Notes: generated from the sequence alone by a model not told the origin. A DNA stretch of 43,972 nucleotides from Candidatus Tepidiaquacellales bacterium UBA6667 (GCA_002455255.1 DKKL01000048.1:1-43972); one strand, 5' to 3'; shown: positions 33,608-43,630, counted from the stretch's first letter. Numbers and translations: made by a program.

Positions 33608-35320
33608 CCATAAATTTCTAAAGTTCACCCTATGCATAGGGTCTAAAGCATATCCTTTCACATATGGCTGAATTAATCTGTAATCCTCATCATAATAAAT
33701 AAAAAGCATCGGTGCTTGAGAAACGGCAATTTGCTCTGCTTGTTCATAAAGCTTCATTCTTTGCATTTTATCCTGTGTTATAATTGCCTGTTCAAAAATT
33801 CTGTCAAATTCAGGATTGACATATCTCATAGAATTGATAGGACTTGACTCTTCGGGATTTTTGGGGACATTTTTCCCATAGTATAAATTTAGAAAACTTT
33901 CCGGATCGGGATAATCCGCAATCCATCCAAGTCTGTAAAAACTCGCTTTTCCTGCATCTATATTATCAAGATGCTGAGCAAACTGTATTTGTTGAAGTTT
34001 CATATTAATCCCGACTTCTTTCAGCATATTCTGTATAGCTTCAGCAATCTGTATATTTCTGTCACCTCCTGAATTTATCTGAAGGGTAATTTCAGGTAAA
34101 CCTTTTCCACCGGGATATCCGGCTTCTTCGAGTAACTTTTTTGCTTTTTCTAAATCGAATGTAAAACCTTTAATTGCTTCTGTATTATAATCAGGCATTG
34201 AGGGAGGAACAAATCCATGTGTTGCACCTGCATAACCCTGTCCATTCAATACATATTTTATAATTTTCTCTCTATCAACTGCATAGTTTATCGCTTGTCT
34301 TAATTTTTCATTTTTAAATAATTCACTCGTTACTAAAAACCCATAATATTGAGTTGCCAATGTAGGTACTCTCTGTAGTTGAAACTGACTCCACTCTGGA
34401 GTTAAACTTTTATTATCATCTATAATAGTTTTAAAAATAGCATTTGGTAATCGGTAACTCTCATCAAGTTTTCCATTTTTAAATTCCAAAAGCTGAGCAT
34501 CAAGGTCTTTGATAAATCTGAATTTAACCGCATCAACATAAGGAAGTTGATTTCCATATTCATCTATTGCCCAATAGTTTGGATTTCTTTTCAAATTCAA
34601 ATCCTGATCAGGTGTCCAGTTTACAAATGTAAAAGGACCGCTGCCAACAGGATTTTGGAAAAAATCTTTACCATATTTTTCAACAGCTTCCTTAGGCACG
34701 ATATAAGCAACAGCTAAAGTATTATAATATATAAATGGTGCAAATGCTTTTATCAGTTTTATTTGGAATGTTGTATCATTCACATAAATGAATCCTGAGG
34801 CACCATTAAGTTTTGGTTCCCTGTTTTCATTCTGAGCAGCACGTGTCTCATCATAAAACTCCTGAGCTCCTTCCACATAATTTACAAAATAATTAAATCC
34901 GCGAGAGCTTGTTCTGAAATCTACAATTCTGTCATAGGAATATTTAACATCTTTAGCATTAACTTCCCTTCCTTTTCCATCCGGAAAACATGGGTTATCA
35001 TGGAAAGTCGAACCTTTTCTAATATTAAAAGTATATAACAATCCGTCTTCTGAAACACTCCAGTCTTTTGCAAGCTGAGGAACAATCTGCAAATTAGAAT
35101 CAAGGTCTATCAAAGCGTCATATATCTGATGAGCCACGTGGTGAGAAACTACATCATTAATACCGACCGGGTCAAGACTTCTAATATCTTCAAGTTCGTT
35201 TATATTATAAATTCCTCCACCTTTAATCCCACCTTTTAATTGCCTGATTTCCTCTGTTTGTTGCTTTCCGCATGCTGCAACAAATAGAGAAAATAATATC
35301 AAGAGTGTTAAATTTTTCAT
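33596..35320 (-). CDS. Peptide-binding lipoprotein of ABC transporter (SBP family 5, DppA/OppA-like)
   Basis: 574 residues, ATG start. Lipobox VAAC gives lipid-anchored C17, so it captures substrate in the periplasm tethered to a membrane. Family 5 features: LRSLDPVGINDVVSHHV-like start (residues about 47-63), a full two-lobe body with LAKDWSVSEDGLLYTFNIRKG, ADYPDPESFLNLYYG in the C-terminal lobe, and NPVGSGPFTFVNW. Length is usual (530-600). It is separated from its presumed permeases by the NlpC/P60 lipoprotein gene, and follows pyrF by 6 nt. Substrate (di- or oligopeptide, nickel, murein peptide) cannot be fixed. Confidence 0.95.
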   Translation of the reverse strand: MKNLTLLILFSLFVAACGKQQTEEIRQLKGGIKGGGIYNINELEDIRSLDPVGINDVVSHHVAHQIYDALIDLDSNLQIVPQLAKDWSVSEDGLLYTFNIRKGSTFHDNPCFPDGKGREVNAKDVKYSYDRIVDFRTSSRGFNYFVNYVEGAQEFYDETRAAQNENREPKLNGASGFIYVNDTTFQIKLIKAFAPFIYYNTLAVAYIVPKEAVEKYGKDFFQNPVGSGPFTFVNWTPDQDLNLKRNPNYWAIDEYGNQLPYVDAVKFRFIKDLDAQLLEFKNGKLDESYRLPNAIFKTIIDDNKSLTPEWSQFQLQRVPTLATQYYGFLVTSELFKNEKLRQAINYAVDREKIIKYVLNGQGYAGATHGFVPPSMPDYNTEAIKGFTFDLEKAKKLLEEAGYPGGKGLPEITLQINSGGDRNIQIAEAIQNMLKEVGINMKLQQIQFAQHLDNIDAGKASFYRLGWIADYPDPESFLNLYYGKNVPKNPEESSPINSMRYVNPEFDRIFEQAIITQDKMQRMKLYEQAEQIAVSQAPMLFIYYDEDYRLIQPYVKGYALDPMHRVNFRNLWLDK

Positions 35321-35326
35321 CTTTAA

Positions 35327-36130
35327 TTATTTATTTTTATAAATTTTTATTTGCTTGTTAAGTGAATTAACTGAATTAACTATTGCATTATCAAATTCTT
35401 TTAAATCACAATTTTTTTCTGCACTATAGATTATGCCTCTGCTTGAGTTGATAACGAACAAATCATTACGAATGTTTTTAATTAATTTTTCTATATCATT
35501 ATTTTGTGCACCAACTCCGGGGATTAACAAAGATACGTTTCGATTTTTAGCTGTAAATTGTTTTATTTCTTCAGGATAGTTAGCTCCAAAAACAAAACCA
35601 ATATTATCCGACCACTTCATAGATTTTCCAATAATTACCTGATATAAAAATTTGTTACCTGTTTTTAATTTCTGGAAATCTGCACTGCCTTTGTTTGAAG
35701 TTAAAGCCAGCAAATAAACATATTTATCTTTCAGAGTAAAAAATGGTTCGACAGAATCTATACCCATATAAGGAGCAATAGTAATAGCATCAAAACCGAG
35801 TTTATTAAGATAATATTCCGCATAATATTTTGCGGTATTGTCTATATCACCTCTTTTAGCATCTGCTATAAAAATATTTTCATTGTTAAAATATTTCGAT
35901 AACTTTTCTAAAGTTTTATAGCCATTTGATGATTCATAAAAAGCAACATTGATTTTATACCCTGCTACTAAACCCGATGTAAGTTTTATAATTCTTTTGT
36001 TAAATTCAAAAACCGGGTCATCATAATTTTTGAAAATTTGTGGAATTTTGTTTATATCAGTATCTAAACCAACAACTACATTTGATTTATTTTTTTTAAT
36101 AATCTTTCTTAGTTTAGAAATATATTTCAT
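35327..36130 (-). CDS. pyrF: Orotidine 5'-phosphate decarboxylase (type 2)
   Basis: 267 residues, ATG start, 2 nt after dcd. It catalyses the last step of UMP synthesis. The type 2 signature is clear: VVGLDTDINKIP near the N-terminus, the catalytic Asp/Lys array in FIADAKRGDIDNTAKYYAEY, APYMGIDSVEPF, and the phosphate-binding LLIPGVGAQNND followed by INSSRGIIYS. Length matches type 2 enzymes (about 270-280) rather than the short bacterial type 1. It is probably co-transcribed with dcd, giving two neighbouring pyrimidine genes. Confidence 0.95.
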   Translation of the reverse strand: MKYISKLRKIIKKNKSNVVVGLDTDINKIPQIFKNYDDPVFEFNKRIIKLTSGLVAGYKINVAFYESSNGYKTLEKLSKYFNNENIFIADAKRGDIDNTAKYYAEYYLNKLGFDAITIAPYMGIDSVEPFFTLKDKYVYLLALTSNKGSADFQKLKTGNKFLYQVIIGKSMKWSDNIGFVFGANYPEEIKQFTAKNRNVSLLIPGVGAQNNDIEKLIKNIRNDLFVINSSRGIIYSAEKNCDLKEFDNAIVNSVNSLNKQIKIYKNK

Positions 36131-36132
36131 TC

Positions 36133-36669
36133 TTAAAATTTATTCTTCCACATCATTGATTCTACAGGTTTGGGAGTTTTTTTATTATATTTCGCAGATT
36201 TCTTTTTATCATACGGAGTTAAAACATCCCCATCAACTAAAAAATAAATTAACTGACCAATCGGCATACCGGCGTAAACTTTCACCGGTTGCTTAACTGA
36301 AAATTCCAATGTCCAGTTATTTTTAAAACCAACATCGCCTTTACCTGCAGTGGCATGTATATCTATTCCTAATCTGCCGATACTTGACTTTCCTTCAAGA
36401 AATGGAACATAGTTTAATGTTTCGGTATATTCAGCTGTTACACCTAAATATAATTTCGTTGGTAATAATGTGTAACCCTCTTTAGGGATTTTAAAATGCG
36501 TAATCTTATTATGTTTTCTTGCATCCAAGATTTCATCATTATAAACTGACAGCCATTCACCGAGATGTACATCATAACTGTTAGACCCAAGATTTGATCT
36601 GTTAAAGGGTTTTATAACAATGTTTTTGTTTTTAATTTCTTCTAATATTTTTTTGTCTGATAATATCAT
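36133..36669 (-). CDS. dcd: dCTP deaminase
   Basis: 178 residues, ATG start overlapping the rodA stop (ATGA). It deaminates dCTP to dUTP on the way to dTTP. Conserved blocks: FNRSNLGSNSYDVHLGEWL (the usual 'GSSYDVRLG' region), KSSIGRLGIDIHATAGKGDVGF, and the catalytic Glu in NWTLEFSV followed by MPIGQLIYF. The tail (YDKKKSAKYNKKTPKPVESM) matches the mobile C-terminal lid. Whether it is mono- or bifunctional (dCTP deaminase/dUTPase) cannot be told by eye. Confidence 0.94.
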   Translation of the reverse strand: MILSDKKILEEIKNKNIVIKPFNRSNLGSNSYDVHLGEWLSVYNDEILDARKHNKITHFKIPKEGYTLLPTKLYLGVTAEYTETLNYVPFLEGKSSIGRLGIDIHATAGKGDVGFKNNWTLEFSVKQPVKVYAGMPIGQLIYFLVDGDVLTPYDKKKSAKYNKKTPKPVESMMWKNKF

Positions 36670-37892
36670 ATATAAATGTTTCTGTTTCTGTATGCGTTCA
36701 TAGCTATTCCAATCATTATCATAAAAGATAATAATGACGAAATCCCATAACTTACTAAAGGAAGTGGAATACCAATTACAGGCATTAAGCCGATTGTCAT
36801 ACCTATATTAATGAACAAATGGAATAAAAATATTGATGCAAATCCTATACAGCAGATTCCAAGAAATCTATTTTTACAAAGGTATGCATTATTTATCAAT
36901 TTAAAAATCAAAATACAGTATAAAAGAATAATTATAAATGCTCCAAGGAAACCGAACTCTTCACCTATCATACAAAAAATAAAATCAGTCCACTGTTCCG
37001 GAATAAATTTTAACTGTGTTTGAGTTCCCTGTAAAAATCCTTTTCCAAAAAAACCGCCGGAACCAATAGCAACCTTAGACTGAATCACATTATATCCGCT
37101 CCCTAAAGGGTCTGTTGTAGGATCGAATACAGCCATAATTCTTTTTTGTTGATATGGAGCAAGTTTTTCGTAAGCATATTCAGTTCCAAAACCTACACCT
37201 ATATTTATTAATACTATAACCGCAGTAACGATATATCGTTGCTTAAACAAAACCAATCCAAGACCAAGCAACGCAATTGCTATATAAAAATATATATCTC
37301 CAAAAAATGCTGCAAGAGCAATTATTACCGGAGAAATAATGGCTATTATCCAATATGGAGATAAGCCTGCCCAGAAAAAAACAGGGATTATAAATGACAA
37401 AAACACAAGTGCTGTTCCCATATCCGGTTGTCTCATTATTAAAATAACCGGCATAGCAATAATTGCAATTGCTATAATGAAATTTTTTAAATTGCTTAAC
37501 TTATTTTCATTTTCATCATTTGATAAAAAAGAAGCCAATGCCATAATTGTAGTAAGTTTAGCAAATTCAGATGGTTGAATTCCAAATCCACCAACGCTAA
37601 ACCAGCTTTTTTGTCCTGATATTTTCTTTCCAAAAAATAAAACGAGGATTAAAAGTAAAAGAGACAAACCATAAAAATAATATGAAAATTTTGCTAAAGT
37701 TTTTGGAGGAAGGTATGTAACAATTATAAGAACAACAACTGAAATTCCGGCAAATAAAAACTGACGTGAAAAATAAGTTGAAGCAGATTCACCGGTATAA
37801 GTAGCACTGTAAATAGCGACAAGACCAACAGTAACTATTGAAATACTTATCAATAATAAAACAATGTCAAATCTTTTAAAAAAATCAGTCAT
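36666..37892 (-). CDS. rodA: Rod-shape-determining protein RodA (SEDS glycosyltransferase)
   Basis: 408 residues, ATG start. SEDS-family polytopic membrane enzyme that polymerises lipid II into glycan strands during cell elongation, working with PBP2. About ten membrane helices are visible. Family landmarks: GIQPSEFAKLTTIMALA, MRQPDMGTALVFL, the GSGGFFGKGFLQGTQTQLKF-type loop before FIPEQWTDFIFCMIGEEFG, and PLPLVSYGISSLLSFMIMIGI near the end. It follows mrdA by 7 nt, so the SEDS/PBP2 pair is encoded together. Confidence 0.96.
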   Translation of the reverse strand: MTDFFKRFDIVLLLISISIVTVGLVAIYSATYTGESASTYFSRQFLFAGISVVVLIIVTYLPPKTLAKFSYYFYGLSLLLLILVLFFGKKISGQKSWFSVGGFGIQPSEFAKLTTIMALASFLSNDENENKLSNLKNFIIAIAIIAMPVILIMRQPDMGTALVFLSFIIPVFFWAGLSPYWIIAIISPVIIALAAFFGDIYFYIAIALLGLGLVLFKQRYIVTAVIVLINIGVGFGTEYAYEKLAPYQQKRIMAVFDPTTDPLGSGYNVIQSKVAIGSGGFFGKGFLQGTQTQLKFIPEQWTDFIFCMIGEEFGFLGAFIIILLYCILIFKLINNAYLCKNRFLGICCIGFASIFLFHLFINIGMTIGLMPVIGIPLPLVSYGISSLLSFMIMIGIAMNAYRNRNIYI

Positions 37893-37899
37893 TTAATTT

Positions 37900-39690
37900 T
37901 TAATCTACAGTTTGAAATATTTTTACACCTTCTTCATCAAATGAATCAATAGTATTTCCGCTAAGATATCTGACCATTACGGCAGCAGCCAAAGGAGCTG
38001 CAAACTGTGCACCCCAACCTGCATTTTCACCTAAAACACAAATCGCAATTTTAGGATCTTCGTAAGGAGCGTAACCAACAAACCAGGAATGGTTATTACC
38101 CTGAGTTTGTGCGGTTCCGGTTTTTCCTGCAAGTGTGTACATACTGTTCTTTATACCTTTTGCTGTTCCATTTCCATTCACTACCAGAAACATACCTTTC
38201 TTTATTGCATCAAACCATTTTTGAGGAAAATCAATTTTTGTTGTTTTAAAAGTAGGATAAATTTCTTCTTTAGTATTTGAATTCACAATTTTTCTGACAA
38301 AGTGAGGAGTGGTATATAAACCATCCATTGCAATAGCCGAAGTATATGCAACCATTTGAACGGGAGTAACTCCGAGTTCGCCCTGACCTATTCCTAAACT
38401 CACAATAAATCCCTGTGTCCATTTTCCTACTCCATAGACTTTATTATAATATTCTACAGAAGGTAATCTGCCGGGTAATTCATCAGATATATCAATACCG
38501 GTCTTTTTTCCAAACCCAAACATTGCACTGTATTTATGATAGTTATCTAATCCTAACTGAAGTGCAAGTTTATAAAAAAATGTATTTGCTGAAACTTCTA
38601 AAGCACGTGTGATATTAATAGAACCATAAGCACCATGATCTCCAAAAGTTCTTCCACCATAAACAAATGCACCAGGGCAACTTATTGTGGAAGTTGTAGT
38701 TATATCACCCGAAGCTAACCCGGCAAGTCCCATCATCATTTTCCAAGTTGAGCCCGGTGGATAGTTAGTCATAGTCACCCTATTAAACATCGGTTTATCC
38801 TTATCAGTCATCAATGCAGATAATATTTTCGGATCAGTAGGTCCGGAAAAAATATTTAAATCAAAATCAGGATTTGATACCATACATAAAATTTCACCGT
38901 TTCTCGGATCCATCGCTATAACTGCACCACGTTTATTCTTCATTAACATTTCTGTATATTCCTGTAACTGTTCATCCATAGATAAATAAATATCAGAACC
39001 ATTTACAGGTAATATATCATCCCTTCCATCATTAACACTTCCAATCTCACGTCCTTTTACATCTACATTTACAAATTCATAACCCTTTTCACCTCTCAGA
39101 TAATCTTCATAGGTTTTCTCTAAACCTTTAACACCTATCAAATCCCCTTGTTTATAATAATCTCCAATCTGATTGGCAAGTTGTTTTTCAGAAATTTCTT
39201 TAACATATCCGAAAATATGTGATGCTCTGAATTTATCGCTATATAGTCTTAAAGATTCTACCTGATAATCAACCCCATGAAGAAGTTTTTCATTCTCTGC
39301 AATATATGCAATAGTTTTGAAATCGACATCACGTTTAATTCTTTGAGGATTGAATCTGTTTGTACCTTTTACTTTTCTTAATTCTTCTTTCAATTTATCT
39401 TCAGGAATTCCAAGTAATAAAGATACCTCTGCAAACTTTGTCGTATCAAATTCATTCGGTGTAATAGTAACTGTATATGTTGGTCTGTTATCAACAACAA
39501 TTTGATTATTCCTTCCAAACATTAAACCCCTCGCAGGAGTAATCGTAATTGTCTTCACCGCATTTTTTTGAGACTCACGTCCATATTCTTCCTGATTTAA
39601 TAATTGCAATTGAATAAGTCTGATAACTAAAACGACTGCAATTGCCAAACAAATACCAAAAAGAATTAATTTTCTTGTTAAAAGTCCCAT
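37900..39690 (-). CDS. mrdA: Penicillin-binding protein 2 (transpeptidase of the elongasome)
   Basis: 596 residues, ATG start that shares one base with the mreD stop (TAATG). One N-terminal membrane helix (about 8-30) leads into the PBP dimerisation/pedestal domain (from PARGLMFGRNNQIVVDN). The transpeptidase domain has S314-T-W-K317 (SxxK), S367-A-N369 (SxN), and K523-T-G-T526 in LAGKTGTAQTQ. It cross-links peptidoglycan during side-wall growth and pairs with RodA encoded next. No beta-lactamase or regulator is adjacent. Confidence 0.96.
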   Translation of the reverse strand: MGLLTRKLILFGICLAIAVVLVIRLIQLQLLNQEEYGRESQKNAVKTITITPARGLMFGRNNQIVVDNRPTYTVTITPNEFDTTKFAEVSLLLGIPEDKLKEELRKVKGTNRFNPQRIKRDVDFKTIAYIAENEKLLHGVDYQVESLRLYSDKFRASHIFGYVKEISEKQLANQIGDYYKQGDLIGVKGLEKTYEDYLRGEKGYEFVNVDVKGREIGSVNDGRDDILPVNGSDIYLSMDEQLQEYTEMLMKNKRGAVIAMDPRNGEILCMVSNPDFDLNIFSGPTDPKILSALMTDKDKPMFNRVTMTNYPPGSTWKMMMGLAGLASGDITTTSTISCPGAFVYGGRTFGDHGAYGSINITRALEVSANTFFYKLALQLGLDNYHKYSAMFGFGKKTGIDISDELPGRLPSVEYYNKVYGVGKWTQGFIVSLGIGQGELGVTPVQMVAYTSAIAMDGLYTTPHFVRKIVNSNTKEEIYPTFKTTKIDFPQKWFDAIKKGMFLVVNGNGTAKGIKNSMYTLAGKTGTAQTQGNNHSWFVGYAPYEDPKIAICVLGENAGWGAQFAAPLAAAVMVRYLSGNTIDSFDEEGVKIFQTVD

Positions 39691-40190
39691 TATGCTAATT
39701 TCTCAGTTTCTTTTCGCTTTGGTAAGAAAACAAAAACAAGACTGATTAAAGTTGTATAAGTTGTAGAAGATAAAATTATTTTAAAAAAAATATCGCCAAA
39801 TCCTAAAGTGACACCTTGAGAAAAAATCAGAAAGTATATCATATTGCAAAGTAAAACAACCGGAAAAACCACAATTAAAAAATTGAATTTCTCTAAAAAC
39901 TTTTCATCATCAGGTCTGTGAAAATAACCTGCAGTAAAACCTGATATTGTATAACACAAAGCACTTAAACCAACAAAAGAACCACTGACAAAATCTAAAA
40001 TCAATCCTGCTATAAATCCAAAAATTGCCCCTTCAATATGTCCTTTTTTAACCCCGATATAAATAATCATAATTACAATTATATCCGGAGTAATATTATA
40101 AGATGAAATTGAAATTAGCCATACAACTGATTTTTGCAAAAAAATTAAAATAACAAGAACAACAAAGTATTTTAGGTAATTTATAAGCAA
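39690..40190 (-). CDS. mreD: Rod-shape-determining protein MreD
   Basis: 166 residues. The only in-frame start is TTG at 40190, since a TGA lies two codons upstream. A small hydrophobic protein with about five membrane helices. Recognisable features are the ITPDIIVIMIIYIGV start and GAIFGFIAGLILDFVSG, a good match to MreD (the usual G--~GF--GLl-D). It links MreC and RodA/PBP2 in the membrane. It lies 10 nt after mreC. Confidence 0.92.
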   Translation of the reverse strand: MLINYLKYFVVLVILIFLQKSVVWLISISSYNITPDIIVIMIIYIGVKKGHIEGAIFGFIAGLILDFVSGSFVGLSALCYTISGFTAGYFHRPDDEKFLEKFNFLIVVFPVVLLCNMIYFLIFSQGVTLGFGDIFFKIILSSTTYTTLISLVFVFLPKRKETEKLA

Positions 40191-40200
40191 ATATCAGTTA

Positions 40201-41034
40201 TTATTTTGTATTTAAAAAAATCTTTTCAAGTTCCGCTCTTTCTTTTTCAGGTAAATACTTTAAAACGAAAACCTCTTCAAGCGTTTTAAAATTCACTACA
40301 GGTTGAATAACTACTTTTTTGAATAAATTATCCAGATTCCCCTCTTCAACTACATTTCCAACAGGAATCCCCGGGGGAAAATTATTGCTGTATTCAGAAG
40401 TAATTATAACATCTCCGAGTTTTACATCTGCACTTTTAGGAACATTAGTCATCAATAAATTACCGGTTCCGTCATAATTTAAAATACCGTCAACTCTTGA
40501 CCTTTGGTCTTTCACAGTTAATTTTAAATCTTTATTATAAAGTATTTGAACGATTGAATAATTTCCACTTGTTGCCACTACTTTCCCTACCAATCCGTCA
40601 TCAGTTATAACAGGCATATTAATTTTAACACTATCATTATTACCAATATCAATAGTAATAGTATTTCTGGTTTGAATTAAACTTTTATTAACAATTTTTG
40701 CACTTACAACTCCGAGATTACTTCTATCTTTCAATCCGACTAATTTTGAAAGTCTGATATTCTCAAGTTTGGTTTCTTTTAAAGTACTGATTTCATTTGA
40801 AAGTTTAATGTTCGATTCACGAAGATATTTATTCTCCTGTTCAATTTCAAAAATATTTGGTATGGCAGAGAGTCCGCTTTGGACAGTTCCGAAAGCACCG
40901 ATAGCAAATGCACGTAAAAATCTAATTTGTGAATTATCGTTAGAAAATAACAAAATTAACGAGATTATGACAAGGAGAGTAAGAATTAAATATTCTTTTA
41001 ATGAAAAAACTATTTCACCAAAATTTTTTTTCAA
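40201..41034 (-). CDS. mreC: Rod-shape-determining protein MreC
   Basis: 277 residues from TTG at 41034. One N-terminal membrane helix (about 14-32) is followed by a coiled coil (EIEQENKYLRESNIKLSNEI, about 64-92) and then the periplasmic beta-domain typical of MreC: MPVITDDGLVGKVVATSG, NYSIVQILYNKDLKLTVKDQRSR and the PPGIPVGNVVEEG motif. It scaffolds PBP2/RodA at the membrane. It lies 18 nt after mreB, and its use of TTG with no strong ribosome site suggests lower yield than MreB. Confidence 0.94.
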   Translation of the reverse strand: MKKNFGEIVFSLKEYLILTLLVIISLILLFSNDNSQIRFLRAFAIGAFGTVQSGLSAIPNIFEIEQENKYLRESNIKLSNEISTLKETKLENIRLSKLVGLKDRSNLGVVSAKIVNKSLIQTRNTITIDIGNNDSVKINMPVITDDGLVGKVVATSGNYSIVQILYNKDLKLTVKDQRSRVDGILNYDGTGNLLMTNVPKSADVKLGDVIITSEYSNNFPPGIPVGNVVEEGNLDNLFKKVVIQPVVNFKTLEEVFVLKYLPEKERAELEKIFLNTK

Positions 41035-41052
41035 TATTAATTTGTTTTTACT

Positions 41053-42069
41053 TTATCTTCTTAAAGTAACTTTTGAATATTTTTCAAGTTCTTCTAAAAC
41101 TTTACCGGTACCTCTTACAACTGCAGTCAGTGGATCTTCAGCAACATGAACAGGCACTCCGGTTTCGACAGTTATCCTCTGATCTAAACCTTTAATTAAA
41201 GCACCGCCACCGGTTAGGAAAATACCTCTTTGCAAAATATCAGACGCGAGCTCGGGTGCTGTACTTTCAAGAGCCACATTCACCGCTTCTACCATAAGTT
41301 TAATAGTACCTTCCATCGCTTCTCTGATTTCAATTGAACTGATTTCAGTTTCTTTAGGAAGACCGCTAACAAGATCACGACCTTTAACCTGAATTATTTG
41401 TTCCTCAGCCAAAGGCATTGCAGAGCCGACTTCCATTTTAATTTTTTCAGCAGTTCGGGGACCAATATCTATATTCTGAAATGATTTAAAATATCTTCTA
41501 ATAGATTCTGTAAGCTCATCACCGGCTACTCTTATGGATTTCTGAGTCGCAATTCTTGAAAGTGAAATAACCGCAATCTCTGTAGTTCCACCGCCAATAT
41601 CAATTATCATATTTCCTACAGGTTCCATAACGTCAAGCCCTATACCAATCGCGGCAGACATTGGTTCGGTGATAAGAAAAACTTCTTTAGCACCGGCATG
41701 TTCAGCAGTATCTCTAACAGCTCTTTTTTCTACTTCAGTTATTCCGCTTGGGACACATATAACAATTTTTCTTGCCGGTACAAAATTTTTGCTGATTTGT
41801 TTTATAAACATACTCAGCATTTTCTCGGCAATTTCAAAGTCGGCTATTACACCATCTTTCAAAGGTCTGATTGTTTCGTATCCTCTTGGAGTTCTGCCTT
41901 CCTGAATTTTTGCATCCTCTCCTATAGCGAGTACTTTTTTGGTTTCAATATCATAAGTTACATAAGACGGTTGATTCAGGATGATACCTTTACCTTTCAT
42001 ATATATTAAGGTATTTGCGGTTCCCAAATCAATCGCTAAATCATTGGAAAGCATTCCGAATAAAGGCAT
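41053..42069 (-). CDS. mreB: Rod-shape-determining protein MreB (bacterial actin)
   Basis: 338 residues, ATG start with a good Shine-Dalgarno (AAAGGA, 8 nt upstream). It forms membrane-bound filaments that position the elongation machinery. Actin-fold ATP motifs: DLGTANTLIYMKGKG (phosphate 1), MIIDIGGGTTEIAVISL (phosphate 2), ILQRGIFLTGGGALIKGLD (adenosine). The MreB-specific PSGITEVEKRAVRDTAEHAGAKEVFLI region is intact. It heads the mreBCD-mrdA-rodA set, 40 nt after purH, without a clear promoter of its own. Confidence 0.98.
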   Translation of the reverse strand: MPLFGMLSNDLAIDLGTANTLIYMKGKGIILNQPSYVTYDIETKKVLAIGEDAKIQEGRTPRGYETIRPLKDGVIADFEIAEKMLSMFIKQISKNFVPARKIVICVPSGITEVEKRAVRDTAEHAGAKEVFLITEPMSAAIGIGLDVMEPVGNMIIDIGGGTTEIAVISLSRIATQKSIRVAGDELTESIRRYFKSFQNIDIGPRTAEKIKMEVGSAMPLAEEQIIQVKGRDLVSGLPKETEISSIEIREAMEGTIKLMVEAVNVALESTAPELASDILQRGIFLTGGGALIKGLDQRITVETGVPVHVAEDPLTAVVRGTGKVLEELEKYSKVTLRR

Positions 42070-42077
42070 TTTTATTT

Positions 42078-42083
42078 TCCTTT
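42078..42083 (-). promoter_or_regulatory. Shine-Dalgarno site of mreB
   Basis: Minus-strand AAAGGA ends 8 nt before the ATG at 42069. It is one of few clear ribosome sites in the window, fitting the high abundance of MreB relative to MreC and MreD, which use TTG starts without such a site. Confidence 0.55.
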
Positions 42084-42109
42084 GGGGTTAAAATTAATGA
42101 ATAAAAAAT

Positions 42110-43630
42110 TTAATGTTTGAAATGTCTAACTCCAGTTAAAGCCATTATTATTCCGGATTTATTCGCAGTTTCAATAACTTCAGGATCTCTAACTGAACCT
42201 CCCGGCTGAACAATAGCAACAGCACCTGTTTTAATTATCTGCTCCACTCCGTCAGAAAACGGAAAAAAAGCATCAGAAGAAACTATACTATCTTTTAAAT
42301 CATTTTTGTAATGAGAAGCTTTCATTACAGCAATTTTCGTGGACTCAATTCTGGATGGTTGTCCGCCTCCAATTCCTAAAGTTTGTCTGTTTTTTACAAA
42401 ACAAATTGCATTTGATTTTATATGCTTTACAATTTTAGTTGCAAAATACATATCTTCAAGAATATTCTCATCAGGTTTTTTTTCTGTGACAATTCTTAAA
42501 TCAAGTTTATCAAAAATAATGTTGTCTTTATCCTGTAGAAGAAAACCTCCATAAATTTTTCTAATTTCAGTTTTCTCTTCAGAAAATTTAAACTCGATTA
42601 ACCTTCTGTTTTTTTTCTGATTTAAAAAATCGTATGCATCAGGATCAAATCCCGGTGCAGCTAAGATTTCAAAAAACAATTTATTAACTTCTTGTGAAGT
42701 TTTAAAGTCAATTCTTTTATTAAAAATCAAAATTCCGCCAAATGGACTGTCCGTGTCAGTTTGAAATGCTTTCAGATATGCATCTGAAAGACTTTCGGCA
42801 GAAGCAACACCACATGGATTTCCGTGTTTTATTATGGCACATGTCGGTTCATCATCCCGAAATTCATTTATTAATCCATAAGCAGCATCTAAATCCAAAA
42901 GATTATTGTAAGAAAGTTCTTTCCCGGCTTTTACAGAAAAAATATGATCAAAATTATCTTTATATAAAGTTGAGGTCTGGTGTGGATTTTCACCATATCT
43001 TAAATCTACAGGATTTTTTAGACTAATTGAAATTCCATTATCATCTGTTTGATTAAAATAATCTGAAATATTTTTATCATATAATGAAATATAATTGAAA
43101 GCTTCTGATGCTAATTTTCTGTTATAATCTTTACTTACATCATTATCAGTTTGTTTTAGCTCTGCTATGAATGATTTATATTGGTTTACGTTATGAATAA
43201 CTGAAACTGAATTAAAATTTTTTGCGGCAGCCCTGATTAGTGAAACACCACCGATATCAATTTCTTCTATAATTTCCTTTTCCGTTACGTTTGGTTTTTC
43301 AATTGTTTCTTTGAATGGATATAAATTAACTATAACTAAATCAATAGTTGTAACATTTATATCACTGATTTCTTTCAGATGCTGTTCAATATTTTTATCG
43401 GCAAGAATTCCACCAAATATATTCGGATGTAAAGTTTTAACTCTTCCATTCAAAATTTCAGGAAACCTTGTTATTTCAATTATTGATTTTACTTTAATAC
43501 CGTTTTCTATCAGTAATTTATATGTTCCACCAGTTGAGATGATTTCTATCCCAAATGAATTAAGATTTTTTGCAAAATCAATTATTCCTGTTTTATCATA
43601 AACGCTGATGAGTGCTTTTTTAATCTTCAA
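42110..43630 (-). CDS. purH: Bifunctional AICAR formyltransferase / IMP cyclohydrolase
   Basis: 506 residues from TTG at 43630, which overlaps the end of purN by 11 nt; the sequence begins directly with KIKKALISVYDKTGI, so the start is well placed. It carries out the last two steps of IMP synthesis. The N-terminal MGS-like cyclohydrolase domain (about 1-190) has VYDKTGI, STGGTYKLL, and RVKTLHPNIFGGIL. The C-terminal formyltransferase domain has LRYGENPHQTS, CAIIKHGNPCGVA (catalytic Lys-His) and GGGQPSRIES. It ends with SDAFFPFSDGVEQI, GSVRDPEVIE and TGVRHFKH, so it is full length. Confidence 0.97.
   Translation of the reverse strand: MKIKKALISVYDKTGIIDFAKNLNSFGIEIISTGGTYKLLIENGIKVKSIIEITRFPEILNGRVKTLHPNIFGGILADKNIEQHLKEISDINVTTIDLVIVNLYPFKETIEKPNVTEKEIIEEIDIGGVSLIRAAAKNFNSVSVIHNVNQYKSFIAELKQTDNDVSKDYNRKLASEAFNYISLYDKNISDYFNQTDDNGISISLKNPVDLRYGENPHQTSTLYKDNFDHIFSVKAGKELSYNNLLDLDAAYGLINEFRDDEPTCAIIKHGNPCGVASAESLSDAYLKAFQTDTDSPFGGILIFNKRIDFKTSQEVNKLFFEILAAPGFDPDAYDFLNQKKNRRLIEFKFSEEKTEIRKIYGGFLLQDKDNIIFDKLDLRIVTEKKPDENILEDMYFATKIVKHIKSNAICFVKNRQTLGIGGGQPSRIESTKIAVMKASHYKNDLKDSIVSSDAFFPFSDGVEQIIKTGAVAIVQPGGSVRDPEVIETANKSGIIMALTGVRHFKH

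Noticed and set aside
41698..42009. 103-residue ORF antisense to mreB
   Set aside because: Composition rich in Phe/Tyr/Ser/Cys mirrors the complement of the conserved mreB frame; no independent support.
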